From Kingella oralis (GTDB lineage Bacteria > Pseudomonadota > Gammaproteobacteria > Burkholderiales > Neisseriaceae): a stretch of DNA of 64,000 bases. This document shows positions 33,377-41,283 of this stretch, in pieces; position 1 is the first letter of the stretch, and each line of letters starts with the position of its first letter. A program made the translations under genes and the position numbers. The DNA is taken from contig NZ_CP059569.1 of assembly GCF_014054985.1 (NCBI RefSeq), forward strand, positions 2,294,001 to 2,358,000, given 5' to 3'. The notes beneath the pieces are model-generated. The model had not been told where the DNA came from, did not search any database, and worked only from the letters and a program-made list of their open reading frames with translations.

Positions 33377-33539
33377 AGAACCTGCATTCGCTATCTGCAC
33401 GGCTGCTTTTGCATTCATTGAACACGCCTACTGCGTTGCCAAGCCAAGTTAATAGAACCACTATTAACTTGGCTTGTCGCCTTGTATTCGTATTCACTGA
33501 ATACAAAATCCGCTCGCGCAGATAACGAATACAGGTTCT
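33377..33539. mobile_element. MITE-like element, copy B (163 bp)
   Basis: Begins AGAACCTGCATTCGCTATCT and ends with the near-complement GCAGATAACGAATACAGGTTCT-type arm (24 bases, few mismatches). The interior contains a perfect nested inverted repeat AAGCCAAGTTAATAG / CTATTAACTTGGCTT. It splits the degenerate block so that the sequence on either side rejoins sensibly when it is removed. Confidence 0.7.
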
Positions 33540-33767
33540 GGCAAAAGAAAGGCGACCTCGACGTGCAAGTTTGGCTGCGCCAAACTTCCCGAAGGCTGCA
33601 TCCTTTTTTCGGCGCGTGCGAACTAGCCGCGCTTTGCGCGTCGTCGGACAAGCGCACGCTTGTTCCCGAAAAAAGGATGCTGCGTTCGGCTGGACGTAGG
33701 GGAGAGTGGCGGCAGCATTAAATATTTGTGAAGCGTTAGGCAGCCTGAAAGCCAATTCATTCAGCAC

Positions 33768-33804
33768 AAAACCGTTTGGCTCAACATTAAACGGTTTTGT
33801 TTTT
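33768..33804. terminator. Terminator at mutS 3' end
   Basis: AAAACCGTTT and AAACGGTTTT with an 11-base loop, followed by GTTTTT on the plus strand and preceded by TGTGC on the other. It is 27 bases beyond the mutS stop. Confidence 0.6.
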
Positions 33805-33831
33805 CAGGCTGCCTTTGGTTTCGCAAGGTTT

Positions 33832-36393
33832 TCAGGCTGCCTCATCTGCCAGTTTTTTCAATTCGTACACCAAATCTAGGGCTGCGCGGGCGGTTAAGTC
33901 GTCGGGGTGGATGTGGCGCAGTTTTTCGGCTAGGGGGTTGGGCGTGTGCTTGGCATCGTGTTCGGCATTGTGTTCGGGCAGGGGGGCGAACATATCCAGC
34001 TGGGGATGCTGTTGCGCGGTTTGGGCTTCTAGCGCGGCAAGGTGTTTGCGCGCGGTGTTGAGCGTGCGGCTGGGGATGCCTGCGAGTTTGGCGACGGCAA
34101 TGCCGTAGCTTTTTTCGGCGGGGCCGGCTTCTATGTGGTGCAGGAACACGATGTCTTGCCCTTGTTCTAGCGCGGATAGGTGCATATTGAATGCGCTGGG
34201 GTGGTTTTCAGGCAGCCTTGTGAGTTCAAAATAGTGGGTGGCAAATAGGGTGAGCGATTGGTTTTTGCTAATCAGATGCTCGGCGATGGCTTGGGCAAGG
34301 GCGAGCCCGTCGAAGGTGGATGTGCCGCGCCCGACTTCGTCCATCAACACGAGGGATTGGGCGGTGGCGTGGTGCAGGATGTAGGCGGTTTCGGACATTT
34401 CTACCATAAAGGTGGAGCGGTTGCCTGCCAAATCATCCGATGCGCCGATGCGGGTGTGGATTTGGTCTATGGTGCCGATGGTGGCGGCTTGGGCAGGGAT
34501 GTAGCTGCCTGTGTGGGCGAGCAGGGCGATAAGGGCGACTTGGCGCATATAGGTGGATTTGCCGCCCATGTTGGGGCCGGTGAGCAGGGTGAGGCGGCGG
34601 CTGGGCGTGAGCTGGGTGTGATTGGGGGTGAAGTGTTGGACTTGTTGTTCTACTACGGGATGCCGCCCGTTTTGGATGTGTAGGCTGCTGTGGTCGGTGA
34701 ACTGGGGGCGGGTGTAGTTTTGGCTGCGGGCGGTGTGGGCGAAGCTGTTGAGCACGTCTAGCGTGGCGGCGGCGCGTGCGCTGCGTTGGATTTTGGGGAG
34801 CTCTTTTTGCAGCTGGCGCAGCAGTTCTTCGTAGAGTTGTTTTTCTAGGGCGAGACTGCGCTCTTGGGCGGCTAGGTATTTGTCTTCAAAGGCTTTGAGT
34901 TCGGGGGTGATGAAGCGTTCAGCGTTTTTGAGGGTTTGACGTCGTTGGTAGTGGGCTGGGGCGTGTTCGGCTTGGGCTTTGCTGAGTTCTATGTAGAAGC
35001 CGTGTACGCGGTTGTATTCTAGTTTCAGGCTGCCTATGCCTGTGTTTTGGCGTTCTTGTTCTTCCATTTGGCGCAGGGTTTCGCTGCCGTGGGTGTGCAG
35101 GTGGCGCAGTTCGTCTAGCTCGGCGTGGTAGCCGTGGTTGATGACGTTGCCGTCTTTGAGCCATACGGATGGCTCGGGCAACAGGGCGCGTTGTAGGTGT
35201 TCGGCGATGGCGGCAGTGGCGGGGAAGCTGTCGCCTAGGGTTTGCAGCAGGGGGCTTTGCGGCAGCCTGAAAGTGGCGAGGGCGAGCAGGCTGTCGCGCA
35301 GGGCGGATAGGTCGCGCGGGCGGGCGCTGCCCAGGGCGATGCGGGCGGCGATGCGTTCTAGGTCGGCGATGGTTTTCAGGCTGCCTGAAAGCTCGGTGCT
35401 GGTGTTATCGGCGAGCAGGGCGGCGACGGCGTCTAATCGGGCTTGGATGTGGTCGCGGTTGCGCAGGGGGTGGTGCAGCCATTGGGCGAGCAGGCGGCTG
35501 CCCATGTGGGTGGCGCAGTTATCGAGCGTGGAAAACAGGGTGGGGGCTTTTTTGCCTGATAGCGTGGTGGTGATTTCTAGGTTGCGGCGGGTGGCGGCAT
35601 CTAGGGCGATGTATTGGTGTTCGTGTTCCAGCGTGAGCGCGTCTAAATGCGGGGGGAGCTGGCTTTGGGTGATTTTGAGGTAGTTGAGCAATGCGCCTGC
35701 GGCGGCGATGGCGGCGGGGTGATTTTCAGGCTGCATCCCGTATGCGCTTAAATCTTGGCTGCCGAAGTATTGGGTGAGCAAGGTGAATGCGGTGTCGGGG
35801 GCGAACTGCCAGTTGTTGAGGCGGGTGATGCTGGTTTGCGCGGCGATATTTTCAGGCAGCCTGAAATCGTTGGGGGCGAGCAGCTCGGCGACTTGCAGGC
35901 GGGCGAGTTCGTCGGCAAGCTGGTCGGCATGGATGATTTTGGCTTTAAATTCGCCGCTTTCTAGCGCAGCCCATGCGAGGGCGGTTTGTTTTTTTAGCAC
36001 GGCAAGCGCGGCGATGCGGTTGGGCTGTTTGTCTTCTAACAGGGCGCTGTCGGTGAGCGTGCCGGGGGTGATGATGCGCACCACTTTGCGCTCCACCACT
36101 TTGCCCGCCACAGGCTCGCCGATTTGTTCGCAGATGGCGACGCTTTTGCCCAGTTTCACCAGCTTGGCAAGATATTGCTCGGCGGCATGATAGGGCACGC
36201 CTGCCATTTTGATGGGCTCGCCGCTGATTTGCCCGCGCGTGGTGAGCGTGATGTCCAACAGTTTGGCTGCTTCTATGGCGTCGTCAAAAAAGAGTTCGTA
36301 AAAATCGCCCATGCGGTAGAACACGAGCTTATCGGCGTGTTCGGCTTTGATGTTGAGGTATTGCTGCATCATGGGGGAGAGGGGTTTGGACAT
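33832..36393 (-). CDS. mutS: DNA mismatch repair protein MutS
   Basis: Recognises base mismatches and small loops and recruits MutL. 853 residues, normal length. N-terminal mismatch-binding domain with F-Y-R-M-G-D-F-Y-E-L-F-F-D-D-A (the F-Y-E wedge near residue 31); ATPase domain with T-G-P-N-M-G-G-K-S-T (about residue 605), S-T-F-M-V-E-M and D-E-V-G-R-G-T-S-T. Several DUS lie inside and encode F-R-L-P-E-N, S-G-S-L-K-T, F-R-L-P-Q-S, G-S-L-K-L-E-Y-N and R-L-P-E-N-H. The stop codon itself follows a DUS. No mutS-adjacent recombination gene is present. Confidence 0.97.
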   Translation of the reverse strand: MSKPLSPMMQQYLNIKAEHADKLVFYRMGDFYELFFDDAIEAAKLLDITLTTRGQISGEPIKMAGVPYHAAEQYLAKLVKLGKSVAICEQIGEPVAGKVVERKVVRIITPGTLTDSALLEDKQPNRIAALAVLKKQTALAWAALESGEFKAKIIHADQLADELARLQVAELLAPNDFRLPENIAAQTSITRLNNWQFAPDTAFTLLTQYFGSQDLSAYGMQPENHPAAIAAAGALLNYLKITQSQLPPHLDALTLEHEHQYIALDAATRRNLEITTTLSGKKAPTLFSTLDNCATHMGSRLLAQWLHHPLRNRDHIQARLDAVAALLADNTSTELSGSLKTIADLERIAARIALGSARPRDLSALRDSLLALATFRLPQSPLLQTLGDSFPATAAIAEHLQRALLPEPSVWLKDGNVINHGYHAELDELRHLHTHGSETLRQMEEQERQNTGIGSLKLEYNRVHGFYIELSKAQAEHAPAHYQRRQTLKNAERFITPELKAFEDKYLAAQERSLALEKQLYEELLRQLQKELPKIQRSARAAATLDVLNSFAHTARSQNYTRPQFTDHSSLHIQNGRHPVVEQQVQHFTPNHTQLTPSRRLTLLTGPNMGGKSTYMRQVALIALLAHTGSYIPAQAATIGTIDQIHTRIGASDDLAGNRSTFMVEMSETAYILHHATAQSLVLMDEVGRGTSTFDGLALAQAIAEHLISKNQSLTLFATHYFELTRLPENHPSAFNMHLSALEQGQDIVFLHHIEAGPAEKSYGIAVAKLAGIPSRTLNTARKHLAALEAQTAQQHPQLDMFAPLPEHNAEHDAKHTPNPLAEKLRHIHPDDLTARAALDLVYELKKLADEAA

Positions 36394-36446
36394 GGCGGGC
36401 TCGGGCGGGGCGTGAAAAGGGGGGATTATAGTTTAGGCAGCCTGAA

Positions 36447-36474
36447 AAACAAAAAATCGGCTCAAAAGCCGATG
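36447..36474 (-). terminator. Terminator downstream of the MFS gene
   Basis: On the minus strand ATCGGCTTTTGAGCCGAT is followed by TTTTTGTTTTT. It lies about 190 bases after the MFS stop codon and 55 before mutS. The bases between hold one DUS and no gene. Confidence 0.65.
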
Positions 36475-36658
36475 GCGTTATTCCCGCCGCAGTCCTGCCG
36501 ATGGCAACGCAGCGGGCAACCAACCCAACCAACCGGAAAAGGCAGCCTGAAACCCGGTGCGGCGGGGCCGAAACCCGTTTACGCGCTGATGCAAAGCGAA
36601 AACAACGTAACCCGTTCAGCCTTGCCGTATCGGTTTTAAGGCTGCCCGGGTTACCCCG

Positions 36659-37948
36659 CTACACCCGCTGCTTCAAGCCCGCCACCGCCGCCATCGCCAG
36701 CAGCAACACAATCGCCGCGCCAAAATACAACTGATTTTTCTGCCAACCCGCATCCAGCAGCCGCCCCACCAACATGGGTGACACCATTGAGCCAACGCGC
36801 CCCACGCCAATTGCCACCGCCACGCCCGTGCTGCGGAAATCCGCCTCCCACAGCGCGGGGTTGATGGTGTATAAGCCCGCGATACAGCCGTTGGACAGCG
36901 CGCCCAGCACCACCGCCAACACCAAAGCCAGCGATAAATTTGCCGTGGCGGGCACAAACGCGCACACCGCCGCCGCAGCCAAGCCCGCAAACGCCAGCAG
37001 CATGGTGCGCGCGCTCCAGCGGCTCACCAAAAAACCGAACAGCAGCGACCCCGCCGCCCCGCCAATGGAAATCGCCATGCCCACCGTTTGGCTGCTCGCC
37101 TTGCTCATGCCCGCCTCTTCCAGCAGCGTGGGCGTCCACGAGCTGATAAAGTAATACGCCGCCATCACCGCAATGAACGCCAACCAAATCAGCAGCGTGG
37201 TTTTCAAATAATCGGCTTGGAACAAGCGCAACACCGACACGCCGCGCGCGCGATGCTTCGCCTCGGGGAACGCCCAATCGCCGTGCAGCCCCATCTTCGC
37301 CGCAATCGCATCCAGCCGCGCCTTTGCGTTGGCAGGGCGGCGGTTGAGCAGATAATCCACGCTTTCAGGCAGCAACGCCACCAACGCCACCAACGCCATC
37401 GCCGTAAGCGCCGCGCCCACCATAAACACCGAGCGCCAGCCGTACTGCGTTTGCAGCATCACCGCCGACATCCCGCCCACCATCGCGCCCACGCCGAAGC
37501 CCGAGGCATAAACCGCAATCGCCAAGCCGTGCCATTTTTTATTCGCATACTCGCTCACCAACACATTGGTGCACGGCAAAATCCCGCCCACGCCCAAGCC
37601 CGTGAGCACGCGCGACGTCACCAGCCACGCCATCGAATGCGACCACACCGTCAGCAGCATTCCCGCCGCCGACAGCAACACCGACAGCATCAGCACAGGG
37701 CGGCGGCCCAGCCTGTCCGCCAGCGGCCCCAGCAGCAGCGACCCCGCCGTCATGCCCACAAAGCCCGCGCTCATCAGCGAGCCAATCTGCCCGCCGGTCA
37801 AGCCCAGCTCGCTTTTGATGCTTTTCGCCGTGAACGCCACCGCCAGCACATCAAACCCGTCCAGCATATTCAGCGCCACCGCCAAAGCCACCACCAGCCA
37901 TTGAAAACCCGTCATCGGGCGTTGTTGGATGTGTTGTTTTAAATTCAT
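36659..37948 (-). CDS. Major facilitator transporter, aromatic-acid:H+ symporter type
   Basis: 429 residues with twelve predicted membrane helices. The AAHS-family signs are D-G-F-D in helix 1 (residues 31-34), G-P-L-A-D-R-L-G-R-R-P in the 2-3 loop and L-P-E-S in the middle. Members such as PcaK take up 4-hydroxybenzoate, protocatechuate or similar acids with protons; no aromatic catabolism gene is nearby, so the substrate is open. A DUS inside the leader, and one just after the start of the next gene, flank the divergent region with the EIIA gene. Confidence 0.85.
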   Translation of the reverse strand: MNLKQHIQQRPMTGFQWLVVALAVALNMLDGFDVLAVAFTAKSIKSELGLTGGQIGSLMSAGFVGMTAGSLLLGPLADRLGRRPVLMLSVLLSAAGMLLTVWSHSMAWLVTSRVLTGLGVGGILPCTNVLVSEYANKKWHGLAIAVYASGFGVGAMVGGMSAVMLQTQYGWRSVFMVGAALTAMALVALVALLPESVDYLLNRRPANAKARLDAIAAKMGLHGDWAFPEAKHRARGVSVLRLFQADYLKTTLLIWLAFIAVMAAYYFISSWTPTLLEEAGMSKASSQTVGMAISIGGAAGSLLFGFLVSRWSARTMLLAFAGLAAAAVCAFVPATANLSLALVLAVVLGALSNGCIAGLYTINPALWEADFRSTGVAVAIGVGRVGSMVSPMLVGRLLDAGWQKNQLYFGAAIVLLLAMAAVAGLKQRV

Positions 37949-38249
37949 TGTTGTTCCTTATGCGTAGGCAGCCTGAAAACGCGCGAAGTAGAAATCGCAG
38001 CCCATAGGCAGCCTGAAAACCATTAACCAAATCGGTTTACTATAATCAAGCCGTAACTAAAATACAAATCCGAAAAATACGCAATCAGCATGAAAACGCT
38101 TCATGCAAAAAGCCATCAGGCAGCCTGAAAAGGCATTACAATTTGCCCGCTTGGGGCGCAGCAACGCCATCGCGCAAAGCCACGCCCCATCTCAATTGAA
38201 CCCGCCCGGCCGTTTTCAGGCTGCCTATTCCCATCCACACAAACCCACC
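37949..38249. other. Divergent promoter region between the MFS gene and the PTS genes
   Basis: 301 bases with four DUS and a TATAAT at 38041-38046 for the plus-strand PTS genes (204 bases before the EIIA ATG). The frame from ATG 38103 runs in phase into EIIA but is DUS-encoded and lacks family resemblance. Confidence 0.5.
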
Positions 38250-38663
38250 ATGATTAACCTGCTCATCATCGCCCACGAAACCCTCGGCACCGCCTACACC
38301 GCGCTCGCCCGCCACATCCTGCCCCTCAGCGATTTCAGCCATATCCACCAACTGCACGTCCAACCCGACGACGACCACGCCGCCATCATCCAACGCGCCC
38401 AAGACCACCTTGCCCGCACCGCGCCCAACCACGGCATGCTGATTCTCACCGATATCTTCGGCGCCACCCCCTGCAACGCCGCGCTCAAACTCGTTATCCC
38501 CCGCCAAACCAGCATGGTTACCGGGCTGAACGCGCCCATGCTCGTCAAAGCCCTCACCCATTGCGCCCACAGCACCGACCTCGCCCGTTTCACCGAAACC
38601 GTGCAACAAGCAGGCATCAACGGCATACTCGCATTTACCGAACCCCCCGATGGTGGGGCATAG
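38250..38663 (+). CDS. PTS EIIA component, mannose family
   Basis: 137 residues starting M-I-N-L-L-I-I-A-H-E, with the phosphorylated histidine at H9. The fold continues with G-M-L-I-L-T-D-I-F-G-A-T-P-C-N-A (residues 66-81), the diagnostic EIIA-Man signature. No EIIB, IIC or IID gene follows; instead HPr and enzyme I do. In Neisseria this incomplete PTS works as a regulatory phosphorelay rather than a sugar importer. A DUS pair separates this gene from ptsH, so expression may be partly uncoupled. Confidence 0.88.
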   Translation: MINLLIIAHETLGTAYTALARHILPLSDFSHIHQLHVQPDDDHAAIIQRAQDHLARTAPNHGMLILTDIFGATPCNAALKLVIPRQTSMVTGLNAPMLVKALTHCAHSTDLARFTETVQQAGINGILAFTEPPDGGA

Positions 38664-38786
38664 GCAGCCTGAAAAGCCGACAGCATGCCGCCCATGCGTT
38701 TTTAGGCTGCCCGCGCACATCAAGGCAGCCTGAAAACACCCATCCGCACAGCCCGACACAACGCCCATCCCCAAGGACTTCCGCCT

Positions 38787-39056
38787 ATGCACACCCAAAC
38801 CGTAACCATCATCAACAAACTCGGCTTACACGCCCGCGCATCCAGCAAATTCGTCCAAACCGCCGCCCAATACCAAAGCGAAATCTGGGTCAGCAAAGGC
38901 GAAAAACGCATCAACGGCAAAAGCATCATGGGCTTAATGATGCTCGCCGCCGCCCAAGGCAGCCAAATCCAAATCGAAGCCGACGGCGCAGACGAAGCCC
39001 AAGCCGTCCAAGCCCTAACCGCGCTGATTAACGACTACTTCGGCGAAGGAGAATAA
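38787..39056 (+). CDS. ptsH: Phosphocarrier protein HPr
   Basis: 89 residues. The active-site H15 lies in G-L-H-A-R-A, and S46, the target of HPr kinase/phosphorylase, lies in N-G-K-S-I-M-G. It carries phosphate from enzyme I to EIIA. It ends two bases before the ptsI ATG, so the two are co-translated. Start preceded by AAGGACTTCCGCCT. Confidence 0.97.
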   Translation: MHTQTVTIINKLGLHARASSKFVQTAAQYQSEIWVSKGEKRINGKSIMGLMMLAAAQGSQIQIEADGADEAQAVQALTALINDYFGEGE

Positions 39057-39058
39057 CC

Positions 39059-40807
39059 ATGCTCGTCATCCACGGCTACCCCGCAGGCAGCGGCATCGCC
39101 ATCGGGCGCGCCCACCTTATCCGCCGCAACACTTCCGAAGTCCCGCAAATCAGCCTTGCCGAGGGCGACATCCCCGCCGAAGCCACCCGCTTTGAAACCG
39201 CTGTCAAAACCACCCGCAAGCAGCTGGAACACATCCGCAGCAACATCCCCGAAAACGCCCCCACCGAGCTGGGCGCATTCATCTCGCTGCACCTGATGCT
39301 GCTCACCGATGCCACCCTGTCGCGCGAACCCATCGATATTATTGAACAACAGCAAATCAACGCCGAATGGGCGCTCAAAATTCAAACCGAACGCCTCGCC
39401 CAGCAATTCGACGAAATCGACGACGAATACCTGCGCCAGCGCAAACAAGACATGCTGCAAGTCGTGGAGCGCATCCAAAAAAACCTCATCGGGCAAAGCA
39501 CCGAACTCAACCTAGAAGGCACGCTGCTGGACGACACCATTCTCATCGCCCACGACCTTTCCGCCGCCGACACCATCCACTTCAAAGACCAACGCATAGA
39601 AAGCTTCGCCACCGACATGGGTGGCCCCACCAGCCACACCGCCATACTCGGGCGCAGTCTCAACATCCCGTCCGTGATTGGGCTGGGCGCAGCGCGGCGG
39701 CTTATCCGCGAACACGAATGGGTGATTGTGGATGGCATCAGCGGCACGCTCGTTATCGCCCCCGACGAGCTTATCCTCGCCCAATACCGCCAGCAACAAG
39801 CCGCCTACCGCAGCCAGCAACGCGCCCTCAACAAACTCAAAAAAACCGCCGCGCAAACCCAAGACAACGAAGAAATAGAACTGCTCGCCAACATAGAAAG
39901 CAGCGAAGACATCAAAGCCCTGCATCAATTGGGCGCAGACGGAGTCGGCTTGCTGCGCAGCGAATTTCTCTTTCTCAACCGCGACGCCCCGCCCGACGAA
40001 GACGAGCAATACCGGTTTTACACCGACATCGTCAAAAAGCTCAAAGGCAAGCCCCTCACCATCCGCACCATCGATTTGGGCGTGGACAAAAACCCCCGCT
40101 GGTTCGGCAACAACAGCACCCCCAACGCCGCCCTCAACCCCGCGCTCGGGCTCACAGGCATCCGCCTAAGCCACGCCGAGCCCGTATTATTTCGCACCCA
40201 GCTGCGCGCCATTCTCCGCGCCGCCGTTCACGGCAAAACCAAAATCATGTTCCCCATGGTCGCCAGCCTGTCCGAACTCAAACAAAGCCTGATTCATCTG
40301 GACACCGCCAAAAAACAACTCACTGAGCGCAACGAAGCCTACGGCAGCCCCGACATCGGCTGCATGATAGAAATCCCCTCCGCCGCGCTCACCGTATCCA
40401 GCCTGCTCAAACACGCCGATTTCATCTCCATCGGCAGCAACGACCTCATCCAATACACCCTATCCGTGGACAGAAACGACGACAGCGTCAGCTACCTCTA
40501 CCAGCCCGCCCACCCTGCCGTGCTCAAACTGCTCGCCCACATCATCCGCACCGCCAACCGCCTCGGCAAGCCCGTATCCCTGTGCGGCGAAATGGCAGGC
40601 GACCCCCGCTTCACACGGCTGCTGCTTGGGCTCGGGCTGCGCACCTTCTCCATGAACACCGTCAATCTGCTCGCCATCAAAGACATCATCCTACGCAGCC
40701 ACAGCGAACAGCTAGAAAACGACATCTCCCGCCTGATGCGCAACGAAGACCCCGACAAATCCGACGACTTATTGAAAAAGCTCAACGCGATTGAGTATGG
40801 CGGATAG
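39059..40807 (+). CDS. ptsI: Phosphoenolpyruvate-protein phosphotransferase (enzyme I)
   Basis: Autophosphorylates with PEP and feeds HPr. 582 residues. Active histidine H193 in G-G-P-T-S-H-T-A-I; PEP-binding barrel with L-R-S-E-F-L-F, G-S-N-D-L-I-Q-Y and the reactive cysteine in S-L-C-G-E-M. The ATG is preceded by GAAGGAGAATAACC from the end of ptsH. No DUS inside; a DUS pair follows the stop. Confidence 0.97.
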   Translation: MLVIHGYPAGSGIAIGRAHLIRRNTSEVPQISLAEGDIPAEATRFETAVKTTRKQLEHIRSNIPENAPTELGAFISLHLMLLTDATLSREPIDIIEQQQINAEWALKIQTERLAQQFDEIDDEYLRQRKQDMLQVVERIQKNLIGQSTELNLEGTLLDDTILIAHDLSAADTIHFKDQRIESFATDMGGPTSHTAILGRSLNIPSVIGLGAARRLIREHEWVIVDGISGTLVIAPDELILAQYRQQQAAYRSQQRALNKLKKTAAQTQDNEEIELLANIESSEDIKALHQLGADGVGLLRSEFLFLNRDAPPDEDEQYRFYTDIVKKLKGKPLTIRTIDLGVDKNPRWFGNNSTPNAALNPALGLTGIRLSHAEPVLFRTQLRAILRAAVHGKTKIMFPMVASLSELKQSLIHLDTAKKQLTERNEAYGSPDIGCMIEIPSAALTVSSLLKHADFISIGSNDLIQYTLSVDRNDDSVSYLYQPAHPAVLKLLAHIIRTANRLGKPVSLCGEMAGDPRFTRLLLGLGLRTFSMNTVNLLAIKDIILRSHSEQLENDISRLMRNEDPDKSDDLLKKLNAIEYGG

Positions 40808-41086
40808 CATGAGGCAGCCTGAAAATGATATTTCACGTTTCAGGCTGCCTTATGGTTGCAGCCCTATGCACAAAAAGCTGCCGATTGGTTTGCAAAGCGG
40901 GTTAAGGTTTTCAGGCTGCCTCATGATTGGCAACCCTATGCACAAAAGGCAGCCTGAAACACAAAACAGAGTAGCGACGGTTTGTCGCCAAAAATTATCA
41001 TCGTTTCAAGCTGCCGACCCTTTTCAGGCTGCCGATTGGTTTGCAAAGCAGATTGCGGTTTTCAGGCTGCCATTGCCCGTCTTTTG

Positions 41087-41140
41087 CCCGCGCAGGCGTT
41101 TCGCCGCCTACCACGAGCAGGGGCAAGCCCCTGCACCCCG
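41087..41140 (+). repeat. 54-base dispersed repeat, copy 1
   Basis: Matches the reverse complement of 55388-55441 at 52 of 54 positions. The core contains two small palindromes (GGCGTTTCGCC and AGGGGCAAGCCCCT). Confidence 0.75.
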
Positions 41141-41208
41141 CCCAATCTCCACCCTTTCTTGCATCGTTTCAGGCTGCCTTATCGCGTACGCCCCAAAGGC
41201 AGCCTGCG

Positions 41209-41240
41209 TAGCGAAGCGGAGTTGCGAAGCTAAAACCAAA
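41209..41240 (+). repeat. DUS-linked tail repeat
   Basis: GCAGCCTGCGTAGCGAAGCG followed by GAGTTGCGAAGCTAAAA. Confidence 0.7.
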
Positions 41241-41270
41241 AAAAGGACAACCCCAAAGGCTGTCCTTTTT
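41240..41270. terminator. Terminator of the rpsP-rimM-trmD-rplS operon
   Basis: AAAAGGACA and TGTCCTTTTT enclose a CCCCAAAGG-containing loop, with A/T runs on both sides. It is 14 bases after the rplS stop on the minus strand. Confidence 0.8.
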
Positions 41271-41283
41271 CATCTAAGCGAAA

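Larger units (their letters stand above)
33069..33831. other. Repeat-rich stretch without intact genes
   Basis: 763 bases between tRNA-Leu and mutS. It holds a DUS at about 33268, a degenerate ORF-like block (33320-33720) of a type seen scattered in Betaproteobacteria (reading H-F-L-F-F-A-S-P-K and Q-K-K-G-D), the second MITE-like element inserted in that block, a DUS at about 33738, and a terminator before mutS. None of the open frames looks like a working gene. Confidence 0.65.
40808..41283. other. Gene-free, DUS-dense stretch between ptsI and rplS
   Basis: 476 bases with at least eight DUS or near-DUS, an internal duplication (40877-40920 and 41028-41071), a 54-base dispersed repeat (41087-41140), a DUS-linked tail repeat (41209-41240) and the rplS terminator. 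The open frame from 40791 is made of DUS-encoded peptides and is not a gene. Confidence 0.7.

Noticed and set aside
33482..33721. Open frames in the gene-free stretch before mutS
   Set aside because: They belong to a relic block interrupted by a MITE; no start signals and no domains.
30987..33767. 926-codon reading of the RNB-domain nuclease
   Set aside because: The extra 5' part runs through the tRNA-Leu gene, its terminator and a DUS; family resemblance begins at the ATG at 32846.
37088..37942. 284-codon Arg/His-rich frame opposite the MFS gene
   Set aside because: Composition is typical of the antisense of a GC-rich membrane protein; no start signal or domain.
38103..38249. N-terminal extension of the EIIA gene
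   Set aside because: It is encoded by two DUS and unlike the family; the EIIA fold starts at 38250 with the phosphohistidine at residue 9.
39367..40326. 319-codon Arg/His-rich frame inside ptsI
   Set aside because: Out-of-frame shadow of ptsI, which is complete with active-site residues.
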